From NCBI GenBank assembly GCA_026545225.1, contig CM048845.1, positions 86,517,033 to 86,581,032 on the forward strand: 64,000 nt of DNA. The letters run 5' to 3'. Under the pieces are notes generated by a model. That model made no database searches, was not told where the DNA came from, and worked only from the letters and a program-made list of their open reading frames with translations. A program made the position numbers and the translations under genes. This document shows positions 30,936 through 41,480 of this stretch, in pieces (the first letter of the stretch is position 1; every line of letters begins with the position of its first letter). This DNA comes from Cornus controversa. Taxonomy: Eukaryota > Streptophyta > Magnoliopsida > Cornales > Cornaceae.

Positions 30936-31530
30936 AAGGATTAAGGCAGACCCAACACAAGCCTTAGCTCTCGTCTATAACACAAAACCCAGTATGCACA
31001 GAGAAGTTCAGGTCCTGACCGGGCGCATTGCGACCCTTAGCAGGTTTATCTCCCATCTTCTAGATAGATGTAAATCATTTTTTGATGTTATTTGAAAAAA
31101 AGAAGGCCATATATGGGGTCTAGAACAAAAAGAAGGCCTTGCGAGGTTGAAAGAATATATGCGGAATCCACCAGTCCTCTTTGTTCCTATTGACCAAGAG
31201 CCGCTCTTCCTCTATTTGGCTGTGTTATGATTAGTAACTAGTGTGGCCCTGATTAGAGAAGAAGGAAAAAGGCAATTACAGGCGTTCTATTCCAGCAAGA
31301 CTATGACTGACGCTGAGCGTAGGTGCAAGAAAGCAGAAAAATTTATCTTAGCTTTGATACATGCAAAGAAGAAATTAAGGCACTACTTCGAGTCTCACCC
31401 TATAATCGTACCTACCACGTTGCCATTGAAAGCGATCCTTAGCAAACCGAATATATCTGGAAGAACCAAGAAGTGGGCTATGGAACTCAGGTCTTTCGAC
31501 ATTAGGTTCAAGCCTCGAACATAAAAAAAG
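30936..31530 (+). pseudogene. RNase H (first) of the Tat-like element
   Basis: The reading VALIREEGKRQLQAFYSSKT, then TDAERRCKKAEKFILALIHA and SGRTKKWAMELRSFDIRFKP, follows the standard gypsy RNase H/tether pattern. The start, near TRIKADPTQALAL, is interrupted by stops. Confidence 0.75.
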
Positions 31531-31599
31531 GGACAAGTCATCGCGAACGTCCTATTAAAATATGAACCTGAAGATGAAGAAGAACAACAAATTGTTCTG

Positions 31600-32050
31600 T
31601 GTTGTGAATTATATGTTGATGGGTCCTGGGGAAAGATGGGGGCAGGAATAGGGAACAAAATCAGAACTCCCGAAGGGATGAAGCTTTACCATGTTATCAA
31701 ACTCGAGTTTGAAACATTAAACAATGAAGACGAATATAAAACACTCATAGTAGGACTGCGGTTGGCAAAAGCATTGCAGGTGAAAGAATTAATAGGTTTT
31801 AGCGACTCATTGTTGATTGTGAAACATGTAACATGTGAATATCACTCAAAAGAGGAGAGAATGAATGCTTATAGAGAAGTGGTGAGCAGGGAAGCCAATA
31901 ACTTCGATCGGGTCTAGTTCTGCCACATCCCAAGGGAGCAAAATGAAGAAGCCGACTGATTGGCCAGCTCAGCATCTCATACAGATGATTCATTCACTAG
32001 AGTGGTCGCACTGGATATACTGGATAGTCCGAGCATATGCATTTCATAAA
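31600..32050 (+). pseudogene. Second (archaeal-type) RNase H of the Tat-like element
   Basis: CELYVDGSWGKMGAGIGNKI supplies the first catalytic Asp, LEFETLNNEDEYKTLIVGLR the Glu region, LIGFSDSLLIV the second Asp, and HIPREQNEEAD the last Asp. This is the additional RNase H characteristic of Tat elements. A TAG at 31916-31918 and a TGA at about 31959 interrupt it. Confidence 0.8.
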
Positions 32051-32339
32051 TGAATCCTATGGGTCTCAGAAATGGCTTTGAGATTTTCCAACAGAGATAT
32101 CTCACTCAGGAAGCCAAAGACACCCTACAACGAATACAAAACATCAGGGTTTGGCCTCTCCTCCTTCCTGGTGTGCCACACCTTCAACTTCAACTACTTT
32201 CACTATTTCCAAGGAGCTGAGCTGGATGGATCCTGTAATATCTTATCTTAAAGATGGAGCCCTTTTTGAATAGAAAGATATAGCACGAAAGCTAAGAATG
32301 AAGTCAACAGAGTATGTTATCATCAACAACCATCTATAC

Positions 32340-33440
32340 TGAAGGTCGTTCACAGGTCCCTACCTGAAATGCTTGACCACTTCAGAGGAAGACGGAGTCT
32401 TGAAGGAGATATACGAAGGGGTGTGTGGCAATCATTCCAGAGGAAGGTCCCTGGCTCATAAAGCTCTCACCTAGGGATATTTTTGGCCATACATGGCTTA
32501 GGACGCAGTTGGACATGCAAGAAAATATGACAGGTGCCAGCGCTACGCCAACATCCTACACCAACCACTAGGAGATTTGAATGTGATGATGAGCCTATAG
32601 CCATTTGCTAGATGGGGAATGGATTCCGTGGGCCCACTTCTTCCAACGGTGCAGAACAAAGGGTATGTATTATTGGCAACATACTACTTAATAAAGTGGG
32701 TAGAGGTAAAAGCCTACTCATCCATCACCCATGTCCAAGTAAAAAAATTCATTTAGAATAATATCATCTGCTGCTTCGGTCTTCCAATCAGAATCATAAT
32801 GGATAACGGAAAAAATCTAGACAACGAGTCTATACGAAAGTTCCTCAGAGAGTATGGAATAAATTAACAATTCTAGTCCAGATCCTACCCCCAAGGAAAT
32901 GGGTAAGTAGAAATCACCAACAAAACCATCTTTGCCAATATGAAAAAGAAATTGGAAAATCGAAAGGAACGGTGGCTAGAAGAAATGTCAAAAGTGTTTT
33001 AGGCCTACCGAACGACTTTGAGGCGTCCGACAGGAGAAAGTCCATTCAGTCTTACCTATGGATCTAAAGTAGTCATACCGACCGAACTATCGATACTAAC
33101 TCTAAGGTCTAAATGATTTGAAGAAAGTGAGAACGAACATCTCATCGGTTAGTGCCTGGATCTACTAGAAGAGCAAAGAGATTTAGCCTAGATTCGTATG
33201 ACATCATACCAATAGACGTTGAGGAATCACTATAATAAAAGGGTAAAACACAGAGCTTTCAACCATGGAGATTGGGTCCTAAGAAAGGTAACAGAAAATA
33301 CCAAAGAGCTCAAAGTAAAAAAGTTAAGGGTAAATTGGGAAGGCTCGTATGAAATCATCAAGGTGATCGAAAAGGGTGCCTACAAACTTCGAAGAGTCCG
33401 ATGGGATGGGCAGAAGTTAGGAAATCTTGGAATGCAATGA
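32340..33440 (+). pseudogene. Integrase of the Tat-like element
   Basis: A zinc-binding N-terminal region (GVCGNHSRGRSLAHKALT...YFWP...RCQRYANILHQP) is followed by a DDE core with FARWGMDSVGPLLP (first Asp), GLPIRIIMDNGK (second Asp) and YPQGNG-x-VEITNK (Glu). Then comes [20 protein letters not shown]. The C-terminal reading 33219-33440 has GDWVLRKV and WEGSYEIIKVIEKGAYKL. Stops replace Trp or Gln codons at several sites. Confidence 0.85.
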
Positions 33441-33576
33441 ATATTTGAAGAAATACTATGTATAAATTCATAAGGTAGATCAAGAAGTTTTCAAAGGTGA
33501 GCTGCAAAATTATTGCTCAGAGCCACCTATTTTTTCCTCGAAACAATTATTATTATTTAAAATAAAATAAAAAAGC

Positions 33577-33993
33577 AGCTGGCACTATAAGCCGATCACC
33601 TAAAAAGAAAAAGAGGTAGCTGGCACTTCAAGTCAATCGCTTAAAAATAAAAAAAGAGGTAGCTGGCACTATAAGCCGATCACCTAAAAAGAAAAAAAGA
33701 GGCAACTAACACTATACTATAAGCTGATCTCCTAAAAAGAAAATTTGGCTAAGGCATGATCAACCGAACATCAAAGAAAGAAAAATTGGCCAAGGCATGG
33801 TCATCTGAACGCCAAAGATAGAAAAATTGACTAAGGCATGATCAGCCGAATGCCAAAGAAAGAAAAATTGGCTAAGGCATGATCAACTGAACGCCAAAGA
33901 AAGAATAATTGGCTAAGGCATGATCAGCCGAATGCCAAAAAAAGGAAAGTTGGCTAAGGCATGATCAGCTAGTTGCCAAAGAAAGAAAAATTG
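33577..33993 (+). repeat. 41-bp tandem array, two subfamilies, about ten units
   Basis: Units of the AGCTGGCACTATAAGCCGATC type start at 33577, 33618, 33661 and about 33703 (41-43 bp each). They are followed by TTGGCTAAGGCATGATCAGC-type units at 33745, 33786, 33827, 33868, 33909 and 33950, exactly 41 bp apart, with a partial unit at 33991. Both types share a GCCGA core and an A-rich tail. Tandem repeats between pol and the 3' LTR are known in Tat/Ogre elements. Confidence 0.9.
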
Positions 33994-34430
33994 ATTATGG
34001 TTGCACTTATTCTAAAATAGCAATCAATAATTTGTTACAACACAAAGAGCTTATCTCAAAAGAGTATCTTTCATTCGATGAGTCACCTCATTACAAAAAT
34101 CATTGGAAGCAACTAGCGGATCAATTACAAAAGTTCAAAAAAAAAAAAAATCTTTTTCTATAATTTTCTAAGTACTAACATTTGTGTCCAGCATACCACC
34201 ATTGGTAGGGGCACTCGTACGGACAACCTCAGGATCCTCATTAGCTGGCGGGGTCTCAGAGGCTCCCAAAACTTCAACAAGAACATTTTCTTGATTAGTA
34301 GCTTCAGGATTTTAGTAGTTCTCATTCTGGTCCTCCTCTCCCTATCATATTGATCAGGACCTTCAGCATAAGAACGATGTTCAGGAGTAAGGGTGGTATC
34401 TTCAAAACCAGTTCTGTATGCCTCAACATT

Positions 34431-35704
34431 CTAAATTTGAACTATTCTGATTAGTATCTTATATAGTGCTCTGGATCCATCTTCAAGGTTACTAACTTGA
34501 CCGAGCAGAGTCTCTGCCATAGCTTTCCCTAGTTCAACAACTTCTTTCTCTTTCTGAAGAGAAATGCAAAGGGCCTTGTTTCTTTCCAAATTTGCTATCA
34601 AAGCACTGCATTTGGAATGCTCATCATCCGCAGCTTCCTGAGCAGCCTTTATCTCGGCAAGAGTAGTCTTGGTCTTAATCTTTGCCTTCTTCTTCTCAAT
34701 CAAAGTCTTTTTAAGCTTTAAGGCAGCCTGTTTAACCAATCGACATATAGCCACCACTCCAAATGGATTATGTCAAAAGACACCAAGACAGAGTTAGCTC
34801 ATCGTTAATAAGAAAACTGACACTAAAAGAAATTATAACATACCCTCATGGGTATGTCAGGACAAGATTCTGCCAGAGTAAAGATTAAGGTTTCCTTAAT
34901 CTGATATGCCTCACAGGGAGGCCACATGCCTCCAAGGTAAGCCCTAAGAGTGGCATAATCATTGAGAATTGAGTCCTTAATAGTGATTAGAGAACCATCA
35001 GCTTTGATCATCCAAGAACCCAGGTGGTAACCATACCGACCAAAGGGCTAACAGAAGTATTAATGATCCAGGGTCGACTGATCCCTTCTTCACCATTGGA
35101 GGAGAAATGGCACTAGCGGGGACAGAAACAATTAGCTATTTATCAGAAGAAGATGAAGGGACATCAGTAGTCTTCTGGATCTTCTGAGCGAGTCCGTTCT
35201 ATTCGAATTCAGTAACCGAAGGGACCTCAGGAGATTTCCTCTTTGCTAACTCGTCCTCAGCGTGTTTTTTATTTAGTGAGATTGCAACAGCCCTCTCCTT
35301 ATCAGGCAATTGCTTCTCTTTCTGATGTGTAGTTGGGGCCAGCTTCATTTTCTTAATCTCCAGAGCACTTTTTGCAATGGCCCTGAGGTTTTCAAAACTC
35401 AGTAGTGTCTTTGATTAAGGTGTGTTACTCCACACCTTATCCTCAAGAGTCTTTAACCGAGCGCGAATCTCCGATCGGGGAAGTGAATCTTTAACTAAAC
35501 CAAGGTAAGAATAATTATAGAGAAAAGAAAAACTTCACAAACTGCACAATTGTAATGAAGATTTAGGGTGAGATCAAAAATAGGTATACCTACGCCTCCA
35601 AATTTCTTCGGGATCGAGTATTTATTAGAGGAGGCAACTCTCCACTTACCACCCACAATAATAAGTTGTTCCTTCCAACCCTTGTCAGAAGTGGGATGAC
35701 CCAA
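34431..35704 (-). pseudogene. Antisense ORF remnant of the Tat-like element
   Basis: Minus-strand fragments line up as one degraded protein: GHPTSDKGWKEQLIIVGGKW (35704 side), then SILNDYATLRAYLGGMWPPC (35011-34823), then a Lys/Glu-rich coiled coil (34757-34431, from AALKLKKTLIEKKKAKIKTK onward). The GWK...W block followed by a coiled coil resembles the putative gypsy-type transposon protein (PF04195-like) often seen antisense in Tat elements. The family name is from memory and unverified. Confidence 0.55.
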
Positions 35705-36149
35705 AGATAGAGATCTTCCATACCGAAGGTAAAAGTGATACCGACATCTCTCATTTTTTATCGCACATTTAGTAACAGGCTAGTAAGTTGTAAAAACCAA
35801 GCTCCAATGATCTTTCCAGGTTAAGCGCCAACACACTTGAAATGACTCTAAAGAAGTTAGGATTGACTTGAAATGGGGCAAGATTCATGTGGCAAAGGAC
35901 TAGGTGATAAAAAAAAGTGTAAGGGGAAGTGAAATGTGGCAAGGTGTTTTACCAAAACTAGCATCTCCCTGCCATTGATCCATTCGCTAGATCAAAAATT
36001 AGAATCCAGAGGGTAAAGCCTAAGGGAAATATTGGGTGGGACCTCAAAATCCTTACTGACTTTCTCTAGGTTCGGTGTAACCCTAACCAAATTCAAGGAA
36101 TCAGCCTATTCTGGATTAATATACCTAGAATCAGCATCCTCACCACTAC

Positions 36150-36600
36150 TGATAAGCGTTGAATGTTACATATTCTCATGCCTTTACTTATGTATTTTAA
36201 TCCCATAGCTACACATATTGTATAGTTTTTACGTATTTTTATATTTTTGATGATTTCAGGTTCAAACTCAGAATTTGGCATAATTCGACACCTTTATCAA
36301 TTCAAGAACACATATCTATGTCCTATCGTACTTCATAAAAAGTCCATATCAAGGAATAGTGAATGGAATGTCAAGACCGGAGTGGAGAAGTTGAAGAGTT
36401 GAAGATCTGCAGAAGAAGGAGAGATCGATGTATTGAAGTTACAGCTTCGATGCATCGAAGCTTCCTCAATCAAATTCGAGACTTGGGTATTTATTCGATG
36501 CAACTAACCCTAGTCTTGCCACGAATTCTTGAAATTAAATTCGAGAGCCCAAATCGTGGGATATATATATATCGAAAGAGATGATATTGTTGGAATTTAA
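36150..36600 (+). mobile_element. Athila-like LTR fragment inside the Tat-like element
   Basis: TGATAAGCGTTGAATGTTAC closely matches the left end of the LTRs at 46213, 49322, 59985 and 63094 (TGATMGGCGTTGAATGTTAC). The following text has the same order (ATTCT, then GTATTTT, then TTTTCAGG-like words) but is diverged. It also includes a GCTTCGATGCATCGAAGC palindrome near 36448-36465. The right end is unclear. Confidence 0.6.
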
Positions 36601-37749
36601 TCCATACTCAACTTGTAGAAATCAAGAATATAACAATTAATTAAAGAGAGTTTTAGCAATCGTACCTAATCGATGATATAACCCTTTAAAATACCTTTGA
36701 GTTTCTGGAAGAGATTCTTAGAGAGTTCTACCCCCACACTAGGAGTTATCCTTCGATAGGGCTAAATAAGGGTTTTGAAAGCTTTATATGTAAGAGGCGG
36801 CTTCTCTACAAATAAATACCTAAGTCTCCATTCCTATCATGAAAAAGTAGATATCAATGGTTAGGATTAAATCTCATCAAATGAAGTTGGAAAATCACAA
36901 TCCAACGGTATAAACGTTATACTGTCAATTAGACCACAATTAACAAATATAACCCCAACCCATCAAGTAATGATAATCACATTGCAATCCAATTTTAGAA
37001 AACGTAGTGTATAGGGCCACAAAATAATTTTTATTTATTTTAAAATTTTCAACAGATATTTGTAGAGAGAGAAAAAGGGGATCGTGACGTAGAGAGAATT
37101 TTTGTAAAGAGAAAGAGGGGATCCTGACGTAGAGAGAGGATTTTAGAAAGAGAAAGAGAATTGTGATATACAGTAAAAGATTCTGCCTAGTATATTATAC
37201 AAAATTTTTCTTTCCTAGAATAATTTTGAGCCTTCTATAACATTGGTGAAATATGGGTACCCATATTTAACCCGTTTAAAACTCTATAAAATTGGGTTGG
37301 ATATTTACAACCCATTTTTAACTAATATTTTAAAATGGTTTACCCATATTCATTAAAAAGTGGGTGGATATGGACGGGTTGACGGGTTTGCACCCAATTT
37401 GCCACCCCTATTGAGGATATGCATGATATTCAACTTTGATGGTTACCTCCTGTCCTGAACTAACCTTGAGTTTAAGAAAGCTAGGAAGTTTTGAGTCAAC
37501 ATTAATCTCCACACACAGCCTAGCAATTTTTTGTTTTACTTCTGTTTTCAGTTAGGTGTAGAAATTTGCAGAGAGAGAAAGTGAATCATATTTACACCAA
37601 ATACACTTAAGAATTATACAAGTATCTTTTATTGCTTAGGCCACACCTCTTGAACATGAGAATACAAAGTACAAGAAGTTCTCAATGAGGTTTTTCTCTC
37701 TTTTTTCGTCTCTCACTTTTTTCACCTTATTCTCTTATGCTGCGTTTGG
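36601..37749. other. Repeat-derived non-coding stretch
   Basis: No gene is supported. The reverse strand of 36590-36840 looks LTR-like. A hAT-like right end (CAATTTGCCACCCCTA at about 37397-37412) has no matching left end within 300 bp. GAGAGAGAAAG-type repeats occur near 37060-37160. Confidence 0.4.
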
Positions 37750-38624
37750 TACGCAGGAATGAAATGCCTATTCCAACCATTCATTTGTTTGGTATGAATT
37801 TTAAGGTGAGTATGGTGATTCCCTTGGAATGAAAATTCATTCACAGGAATGAAAATCCATTCCATAATTAAACCTATGAAATGAGCATTCTAGTCCCAGT
37901 AAGATTAAAAAAAATTCATATGACAAAAAAACTCTTCACTTCCATCACCACCACCACCACCACTTCCACCACCACACCGGCTCTACCATCACTGTCACCA
38001 CCGCCTCCACCACCTCCACCCCCACATCGTCACCTTCCTATGCTACCACACAAACACTTCCGTATCGCCACCTTCATCTACTACCGCCGCCTCCGCCACC
38101 ACATCACATTGCCACCATTTCCACCTTCCTCCACCACCACCTTCACTGCCACCCCCACCACACCACTGCCACCACCTCCACATCGCTGCCACTGCCCCTA
38201 CCGCACCACCGCCACATCTTTACCTTCCTCCACTACCACCCCCAACACACCACTCCACCACCTCCACATCGCCGCCACCACCCCTATCGCACCACTGTCA
38301 CATCGCCACTTTCTTCCACCACCTCCCCCACCACACCTTCCTCCACCACTACACCACCACCACCTCCATATCACCACCTTCCTCCACCACCACCACCTTC
38401 CTTCACCACCTCCACCACCACGCCTCGCCACCACCTCTACATTGCCACATTCCTCCACCACTATATATTTATTGATTTAATTTATTTGTCACTAGGAGGG
38501 TTATTTTAGAGAATTTAATTTAAAATTTATTTCATTTCCACCTCATTTCATATTTATAACCAAACAATAGAATGGATCTTATTCTCATTCCATTCTCAAC
38601 TTGATTCCATTTCATTCATGCGTA
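37750..38624. mobile_element. MITE-like unit filled with CCA-type repeat
   Basis: Left end TACGCAGGAATGAAATG and reverse-complemented right end TACGCATGAATGAAATG match at 16 of 17 positions. A second inverted pair lies just inside (TTTGTTTGGTATGAA versus TATTGTTTGGTTATAAA). Between them, 37935-38462 is an imperfect CCA/CAC/CCG trinucleotide tract. No target duplication is clear. Confidence 0.55.
37935..38462. repeat. About 530-bp imperfect CCA trinucleotide tract
   Basis: Composition is almost entirely C, A and T in triplets such as CCA, CCT and CAC. It yields long Thr/Pro/His-rich reading frames on the plus strand (37881-38480) and Gly/Trp/Val-rich ones on the minus strand. These are compositional artefacts, since no conserved domain or start context supports a protein. 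Confidence 0.85.
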
Positions 38625-38955
38625 TGAGTGGAAACATTAATATTTATACAAGAATATAACCAGTTTGCTTCTGATTTCTTCCTGATTTTCCTTGATCCTT
38701 GGTGGAACGGAGTCAATTCCTCTGAACTGTGCCTTTCTAGTTTGGCTCTGATTCCTGTGAGATTTTGGTTTGACTGGATGATTGACTCTCTTGTAGTCTT
38801 GTCCCACTTAAATGTCCATGTGTGTTGTCCGGACAAATTCACCCGCCACATGTCAAATTGTATTTCACAAATGTCACACTGGTATTGGTAGGAAATTTTC
38901 CTTCCACAAGTGCTCTTCTTGACGAATAACTTGGAAAAATGTCTGGGTACATTAT

Positions 38956-39230
38956 TTTGAACTCCTACCTCAAATGGTATATTCAAATAAAAGATTGAAC
39001 GTTTAAATACTTTAGGGGCAATACCGAGTGTAAGTGTGGTGCATGAGCAAGGTATGGTTAAATTTCTATGGTTTTCACAAGTCCTTTGGTGTGATCAGCT
39101 TGAGAACTGTCACCTTAAGTTTGTGATGTTAATTGTCATACTTTTTGCATATGCAAATAACATAACTTTAGGATGAACATAAACATTATATATTTAATAG
39201 GCTATTCTTTTATTTGACAAAGTAAAAATG
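38956..39230. repeat. Dispersed repeat, copy 2
   Basis: A diverged copy of 24745-25060 in the same orientation; see that entry for the shared words. Confidence 0.7.
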
Positions 39231-39350
39231 TTAAAATTTTATAGTGTTAGATTTGAGTGAAACATCCAATGGTGATGTATTGGAGGAAACTAAACACAAC
39301 TGAAAAATATAATCAGAACTAAATTATTATACATACTTCTAAAAGATTCA

Positions 39351-40066
39351 TTTGAATATGTTGAGTAATACAGATAGCTACTTTATCAAATAGGGGACAC
39401 ACAGATAGCTTTTTAATCAAATGGAGGACAAAGAAGAATCCGTAGTTGATCTATTTTTCACCATAAGACAAAATATCAGAAATCTGACTCTATGTAAGAG
39501 TGTTGTGTTAATAGAAGTGACTGATATAGCATTGTTGATATGAGTCTTGCAAATAAATCAACTTTTTGAAATTTACAAAAAATTAAACATAGTAGATCAA
39601 ATGATATCTAATAAAAATAGAGAATGTTAAAGAAGGGATGATGATGATATAATTATCAAAACATTCAGATTTAGAAATGATTTTTTGTTCATAACATTCA
39701 TGAAACTCATGGAATGATGATAATGTAATTATCAAAACATTCAAATTCAGAAATGATATTTTTTTCACAACATTGATGAAACTCATTACAAAAGGTAAAC
39801 CAAAGTCTATTATAAGGCCATTTTTACACCTAAACCTAAACAGAAGAAGTCACTTTGTGTGTGTTTTTTTGTGAAACTTGCTTCAAATGTTCCAGATGCT
39901 CCAATGAAATCAGATTGATTAATCTCAATCCTTAATATAAAAAATCATGTAAAGGTTTCATGTCACCACTTCTTCAATTATATTGCAAGTTGTCATTAAT
40001 AATAAAAGTGATCCGACCTAATATAATCCTGTTCTACCAGAATATATTATAAACCAGGTTAGTCAC
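39351..40066. repeat. Degenerate sequence related to parts of the duplicated unit
   Basis: CATTTGAATATGTTGA and AAATGGAGGACAA words at 39351-39430 match the exon 1 region of the candidate gene at about 43455-43520. The 39845-39935 segment (AGAAGTCACT ... CCAATGAAATCAGATTG) matches sequence flanking the foldback MITE at 41060-41090 and 41490-41560, but without the MITE. A 76-bp tandem repeat sits at about 39640-39788 (AATTATCAAAACATTCA at 39651 and 39727). Confidence 0.55.
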
Positions 40067-40302
40067 ATGTATCATAGGACCTGCTGAGGTGTTGCTAGCA
40101 TTTGACTAGTTCGCGGTGTTCGTGCCACTGCTTGCGACAACTTTGATGTTGGCCAGTGCAGCAGCGACGTCTTTTGTGATTTTCTTGTTTGTAGTTTAAA
40201 CCTTGGGAGGAGCCATAGATTCTGATGAACGAGGTTTTGGATGTATGATGTTAGAGACAAAGATGAGAGGCAGAGATGGTCCCACCGGGCGTGTCAGAAA
40301 TT

Positions 40303-40790
40303 TGGACACACAAATTTTGAGTCTGAGAATAAGATCAAAACACGTGGACAAATATATCAAATATATTAATTTCAAGAAATATGGGTTATAAATCTTTGTA
40401 GATCTTTACAAAAGAAAGTCAAATTCCTCTAATTCAATCTCATTGGTGATCCAGATTCAAGGGCTGTTAGAGCTTGATCTTGAATTGGATTGAAACTTTG
40501 GTGAAGAACGATACGTGGATGATATGTTTGTTATTATTCTCCTTCATGGTTTAGATGCTTTGAATATTTGGATTTAGAGTGAAGAATCCTACAGAGTTTT
40601 AGCTTTCTCTAAAAGTCTTCTGATTGTTTTCTTCCTTTCTTTTTCTCCTCTTGGACCCTTATTTATAGGCTCACCGGAGGGGTAGATTGGTAACTTTCGT
40701 CCCTTCTGATAATTATCCTATTAATATATATAAATATGATAATTATCTTTTGTAATAATTATCCAATATATATGTAATAATTATTGTTGA

Positions 40791-40840
<50 letters not shown>

Positions 40841-41023
40841 TCTGACCCATTTTCAAGTAGGTTTAGATTTCTTAGATAATTTGAATCGGCCTATGACCCA
40901 TTTATTTGTAGTGGGTCTGGATTTGAATTATCTAACTTCTTGAGCCACATCTCAAAGTAGGTCAAATTGAGAATAAGCCCAAATTGTAATTTGGACCAAC
41001 CCTACAATATTTTAATGTCTACA
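40303..41023 (-). repeat. LTR of gypsy element X, copy A
   Basis: Read on the minus strand it runs from TGTAGACATTAAAATATTG to TTGTGTGTCCA, giving TG...CA ends. It has a TATA box CTATAAATAAGG at about 40657-40668 and, 6 nt past the end, a primer-binding-like site with CCCGGTGGGACC (40279-40290). It contains the (AT)n tract at 40792-40838. The gag leader after it is truncated at 40067. Confidence 0.75.
40792..40838. repeat. (AT)n microsatellite in X LTR, copy A
   Basis: About 47 bp; the counterpart at 54569-54622 is about 54 bp. Confidence 0.95.
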
Positions 41024-41087
41024 ATGGAAAATCATTATTTGATTCACCAAAATCCGAACAGAACAAGTCACTAGTGCTTTTTTGTTT

Positions 41088-41480
41088 GAATAAAGCTAGT
41101 ATGAGGGGGTTCTTATGTCTCTTGTCATGAGCTTTCCCTCAAAATAAAATTTTTTATCACAAAAAAATGCAAAAAAAATATCAATCACGTAACCATTATT
41201 AAAATCATCTCACACAAAAAAAAATTAGCTCCAAATATGATAGATTGAATTTATAGAAAACAGTTAAATTTGATGTAAAAAAATGTAAAGGGAATAGGAT
41301 GTAAATCTTTTATCGTCTCCTATAAATTCAATTTATGATATTTTGAGTTTTTTTTTTTTTTGTGTGAGAATATTTTAATTTTAGTTACGTGATGATATTT
41401 TTTTTGTGTTCAAAAATATTTATTTTGAGGGAGAGCCCGTGACAAGAGTTATGAGAGCTCCCTCATAGTAGCATTACTCT
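41088..41480. mobile_element. Foldback MITE with long inverted repeats, copy A
   Basis: The left arm from GCTAGTATGAGGGGG and the reverse complement of the right arm from GCTACTATGAGGGAG match for roughly 150 bp each. Both pass through CTTGTCAYGRGCT and CCCTCAAAATAAA, so most of the element is a hairpin. The related sequence at about 39860-39900 lacks the element, which supports insertion. No exact target duplication could be fixed. Confidence 0.75.

Larger units (their letters stand above)
28010..36149 (+). mobile_element. Decayed Ty3/gypsy retrotransposon, Tat-like
   Basis: Domain order on the plus strand is gag, protease, reverse transcriptase, RNase H, a second RNase H-like domain, integrase, then tandem repeats and antisense ORF fragments. 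The extra RNase H after the first, and an antisense ORF between pol and the 3' LTR, are known marks of the Tat lineage. A leader TTTGGTGCCATTTCTGG at about 28023 suggests the 5' LTR ended just before it. I could not identify either LTR by self-comparison. The right side is interrupted at about 36150 by a different LTR fragment. Many in-frame stops make it inactive. Confidence 0.8.

Noticed and set aside
33577..33993. CRISPR-like regular repeats
   Set aside because: Units are contiguous 41-bp tandem repeats without unique spacers, inside a plant retrotransposon; not a CRISPR array.
37881..38480. 199-residue Pro/Thr/His-rich ORF
   Set aside because: It is the translation of a trinucleotide repeat tract. 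All frames are open for the same compositional reason, and there is no domain, splice or start support.
40072..40260. Short ORFs across the X leader in copy A
   Set aside because: This is the truncated gag leader of element X with an early stop, not an independent gene.
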